DNA from: an uncultured Collinsella sp. | Lineage (GTDB): Bacteria > Actinomycetota > Coriobacteriia > Coriobacteriales > Coriobacteriaceae | Assembly (NCBI GenBank): GCA_902464175.1 | Contig: CABQHZ010000084.1 | Coordinates: 1-7,823 of the forward strand | Length of the DNA stretch: 7,823 bases | Reading direction: 5' to 3' | Part shown: in pieces, positions 5,966 through 7,823 of the stretch | Layout: each line of letters begins with the position of its first letter | Numbering within the stretch: position 1 is the stretch's first letter | The notes under the pieces: generated by a model | Told to the model about the DNA's origin: nothing | The model's input: only the letters and a program-made list of their open reading frames with translations | The model's database searches: none | Program-made: the position numbers and the translations under genes

Positions 5966-5992
5966 TTGTATGTAGGGAGTAGGAGGGTCGAC

Positions 5993-6814
5993 ATGCTCAA
6001 CGACTTCTACCATATGCTTGATCCCGTCGCGATTTCGGCGGGGCCCATCACGATTTACTGGTATGGTCTGGCCTATGTGGTCGGCGCCCTGCTCACGGCG
6101 GTCGTCATGTACCGCACGCAGCGTCGCTGGGGCTTTAACATCACGATTGACGACCTGACGAGTGTCGTGGTCGGCGTGGTCTTTGGCCTCATTATCGGTG
6201 CGCGCCTGTTCTACGTCGTCTTTTACGGTGATGGCTACTACTGGGCGCACCCGCTCGAGATCTTTGCCACCAACGAGGGCGGCATGAGCTTCCACGGTGG
6301 CCTGGTCGGCGGCATCTTGGGCGGCATCATCGTGTGCCGCATGTATAAGCTCGACGCATGGACTTTGGCAGACCTTGCCGTCATAGGCGCGCCGCTGGCC
6401 TTGTGCCTGGGACGCTGCGCCAACTTTGTCAACGGCGAGCTGTGGGGCAAGCCGACCGATCTGCCATGGGGCGTGGTCTTTGGCGGGACTGCGGGCGATA
6501 TGCCGCGTCACCCCTCCCAGCTCTACGAGGCATTTCTTGAGGGCATTGTGCTCTTCTGCATCCTGCAGGTGCTCAGCCGCAAAAAGCCGCTGCTGCCTCA
6601 GGGTACGTTTATGGGCGTGTTCGTGATGGGATACGGCATCGTCCGCTTCCTCGTCGAGTTCGTGCGCGTGCCCGACGCCCAGCTTGGCTATCTGCTGGGC
6701 GGCGTCATCACGATGGGTCAGCTGCTGAGCCTTCCGCTCGTGATCGCCGGCCTGGCGCTCATCATCTTCGCCCGACACCGCAATCGCCCCCAGCGCATCT
6801 ACCTCGACGCTTAA
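5993..6814 (+). CDS. lgt: Prolipoprotein diacylglyceryl transferase
   Basis: This inner-membrane enzyme moves diacylglycerol from phosphatidylglycerol to the lipobox cysteine of prolipoproteins, the first step of lipoprotein maturation. The protein has 273 residues and about seven hydrophobic segments. Conserved parts are present: SFHGGLVGG (99-107) with the essential His101, the family signature GRCANFVNGELWG (140-152) with R141, N144 and E149, RHPSQLYE (172-179), and GYGIVRFLVEFVR (213-225) with R218 and E222. I chose the ATG at 5993 because AGGAGG (5981-5986) lies six bases upstream. The in-frame start at 5966 would overlap the leader hairpin and adds residues outside the family core. Nothing indicates that it is broken. 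Confidence 0.96.
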   Translation: MLNDFYHMLDPVAISAGPITIYWYGLAYVVGALLTAVVMYRTQRRWGFNITIDDLTSVVVGVVFGLIIGARLFYVVFYGDGYYWAHPLEIFATNEGGMSFHGGLVGGILGGIIVCRMYKLDAWTLADLAVIGAPLALCLGRCANFVNGELWGKPTDLPWGVVFGGTAGDMPRHPSQLYEAFLEGIVLFCILQVLSRKKPLLPQGTFMGVFVMGYGIVRFLVEFVRVPDAQLGYLLGGVITMGQLLSLPLVIAGLALIIFARHRNRPQRIYLDA

Positions 6815-6823
6815 CCCCCACAT

Positions 6824-6858
6824 ACCACCACAAAGGGGACAGGCACCTTTGTGGTGGT
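6824..6858 (+). repeat. Perfect 13-bp-arm hairpin with a GGGACAGG core (copy 1)
   Basis: ACCACCACAAAGG (6824-6836) and CCTTTGTGGTGGT (6846-6858) are exact reverse complements around a 9-base loop, GGACAGGCA. It begins 10 bases after the lgt stop. Only TTT ends the structure and a GC-rich stretch follows, so it is a poor intrinsic terminator on either strand despite its strong stem. The core GGGACAGG recurs, inverted, in the hairpin at 6901-6939. It looks like a dispersed palindromic (REP-like) element, but that needs a genome-wide count. Confidence 0.75.
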
Positions 6859-6861
6859 TTG

Positions 6862-6897
6862 CTGGGCAACGATGACAGAACCGTAACGTTTCCCCAG
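6862..6897 (+). repeat. Weaker hairpin between the two 13-bp hairpins
   Basis: CTGGG (6862-6866) and AACG (6868-6871) pair with CGTT (6887-6890) and CCCAG (6893-6897). This gives nine pairs with a small internal loop and a 15-base apex. It fills nearly all the space between the flanking hairpins, so the whole 6824-6939 stretch can fold as three consecutive hairpins. It lacks the GGGACAGG core. Chance pairing cannot be excluded. Confidence 0.35.
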
Positions 6898-6900
6898 ATA

Positions 6901-6939
6901 AAACCTGCCAAAATAAACCTGTCCCTTTTTGGCAGGTTT
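6901..6939 (+). repeat. Perfect 13-bp-arm hairpin with an inverted GGGACAGG core (copy 2)
   Basis: AAACCTGCCAAAA (6901-6913) and TTTTGGCAGGTTT (6927-6939) are exact reverse complements around a 13-base loop containing CCTGTCCC (6918-6925). The arms are unrelated to those of copy 1; only the loop core is shared, in the opposite orientation. The A-rich 5' and T-rich 3' ends would suit an intrinsic terminator. However, the hairpin ends four bases before the AAAGG (6944-6948) of the next gene, so it may instead lie in that gene's leader. Confidence 0.75.
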
Positions 6940-6958
6940 CTAGAAAGGCTTTCGGACT

Positions 6959-7823
6959 GTGAAGGATTCCGATCTCTCCACAACGGCTGCGCGCGACGCG
7001 GCCCGCATCGTCTGGTTTAAGCGCTACCCCGCCAAGCAGACGCTCATCGCATTTTTGCTCGCGCTGTTGGCGACCACGGCGTTTTCCATCGATCCCGCCC
7101 CGGTGTCGAGCAACGCAGTCTTGGCGATTGACCCTAAAGCCTCGGGCATGCTGTACGTGTGCTACGAGGTGCTCCTCTCGTTTGCCGGCCACACCGACGC
7201 GGTCATGCTGCTTGCGCTTGCCTGCCTGCTCACGCTGCCGTTTCGCTACGTGTTCTTTGGCCGTGGCGACACCTGGCGTCCATCGATCATTCTGCCGTCG
7301 CTGTTTTTCGCCATCTGCATGGTGTTCGGCCGCAGCTACGACCTCATCGACTCGGCCGAGATTGTTCTTGGCGACAAGGCCCGCATCATCTGCGCCTGGA
7401 TTGGCGGCGCGGGCTGGATGCTCCTAGCGATTGTGGCCTTCTATCTGGCTTTTGAGTGCCTGGATTGGCTGAGCTCTCGGCGCATCCCGTTTTCCGAGGC
7501 GCACTTTGGCCGCGTATGGCGTGTGACTCACGCCGTGCTCTCTGTCCATCCCTTTGCCGGGCCCTTCCTGGTGCTTATGATCGCCTGGGCGCCCACGCTC
7601 ATCGCTTCGCTGCCCGGCCTTTTTATGGGGGACACCGGCGCGCAGATTCGTCAGTGGTTCAACTATCCCAACGGCACGAGCGACTACCTGCGCCTGCTCA
7701 ATCCTAATGTGTTGCTCAACGGGCATCATCCCGTAGTGCACACGGCCATTATCGGCTCGTGCGTTCAGCTGGGGCTTTCGCTGTTCAACAGCGCTAACGC
7801 GGGCCTCATCATCTATACCTGCG
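6959..7823 (+). CDS. DUF6020-like multi-spanning membrane protein, 3' end outside the window
   Basis: The frame is open from GTG at 6959 to the window edge: 288 codons plus one base, with no stop. Hydrophobic segments lie at about 27-43, 80-97, 108-124, 143-166, 200-220 and 262-280. The N-terminus (1-26) is polar and cytoplasmic-looking. A motif region resembles the DUF6020 family as I remember it: PGLFMGDT (219-226), Q229 and W233, then NGHHPVVHTAIIG (254-266), followed by another helix. The layout also recalls GT-C type polyprenyl-sugar glycosyltransferases, whose first extracytoplasmic loop carries acidic residues, but the catalytic role is unknown. The GTG start has AAAGG (6944-6948) ten bases upstream, which is weak. 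The next in-frame candidates begin inside the first membrane region. Family assignment is moderate. Confidence 0.75.
   Translation, partial: MKDSDLSTTAARDAARIVWFKRYPAKQTLIAFLLALLATTAFSIDPAPVSSNAVLAIDPKASGMLYVCYEVLLSFAGHTDAVMLLALACLLTLPFRYVFFGRGDTWRPSIILPSLFFAICMVFGRSYDLIDSAEIVLGDKARIICAWIGGAGWMLLAIVAFYLAFECLDWLSSRRIPFSEAHFGRVWRVTHAVLSVHPFAGPFLVLMIAWAPTLIASLPGLFMGDTGAQIRQWFNYPNGTSDYLRLLNPNVLLNGHHPVVHTAIIGSCVQLGLSLFNSANAGLIIYTC

Noticed and set aside
5921..7192. 423-codon minus-strand open frame opposite lgt and the DUF6020-like gene
   Set aside because: It crosses two genes and the hairpin-rich gap, has shadow-like composition, and lies antisense to a clear lgt.
7128..7741. Several short open frames on both strands in the last 700 bases
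   Set aside because: They are shadows of the truncated frame that is open from 6959 to the window edge and has a coherent membrane-protein translation.
1..7823. CRISPR array, tRNA, rRNA, IS element, toxin-antitoxin pair or phage module
   Set aside because: No regularly spaced repeats, no cloverleaf or rRNA-like stretch, and no transposase, integrase, antitoxin or phage structural motif was seen in any credible frame.

Overview
The window looks like chromosomal DNA from a high-GC actinobacterium of the class Coriobacteriia, most likely Collinsella or a close relative. This rests on strongly GC-biased third codon positions, the gene set (CoaX-type pantothenate kinase, prokaryotic OPT transporter, DUF389 protein, DUF6020-like membrane protein) and the intergenic style. 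It is an inference from pattern recognition; no search was run. There is no phage, IS element, CRISPR array, tRNA or rRNA, and no complete exotic system that I can support. The unusual content is in the intergenic and leader regions and in one protein insertion.

Layout. Positions 1-595 (+) hold a small, less GC-rich, membrane-anchored hypothetical protein (146-595). It is preceded by a 12-codon mini-ORF (106-144) that carries the good Shine-Dalgarno and stops one base before the gene's ATG. It converges on a DUF389 membrane protein (722-1861, -), with a minus-strand terminator between them. Upstream on the same strand is an OPT-family transporter (2076-3779, -) with its own strong terminator at about 2013-2050. 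The OPT gene and coaX (3972-4823, +) are divergent. Their shared intergenic region has two facing promoter-like -10 boxes around one palindrome.

From coaX rightwards everything is on +: coaX (coenzyme A synthesis), a dCMP deaminase (4908-5432, dUMP supply), a GTG-started Nfu-type Fe-S scaffold (5605-5883), lgt (5993-6814, lipoprotein lipidation) and the first 288 codons of a multi-spanning DUF6020-like protein (6959 to the window end). Gaps of about 80-170 bp, most with a hairpin or promoter-like element, separate them. This is therefore a run of co-oriented housekeeping genes rather than one tight operon.

The most striking non-coding structure is the lgt/DUF6020-like gap. Two hairpins, each with perfect 13-bp arms, have unrelated arm sequences but share the apical core GGGACAGG in opposite orientations. 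Their loops are therefore complementary to each other, and a weaker third hairpin lies between them. Other points worth attention are a canonical EF-hand calcium loop inserted in the DUF389 protein, pseudoknot-compatible pairing upstream of lgt, and a perfect 16-bp palindrome upstream of nfu.
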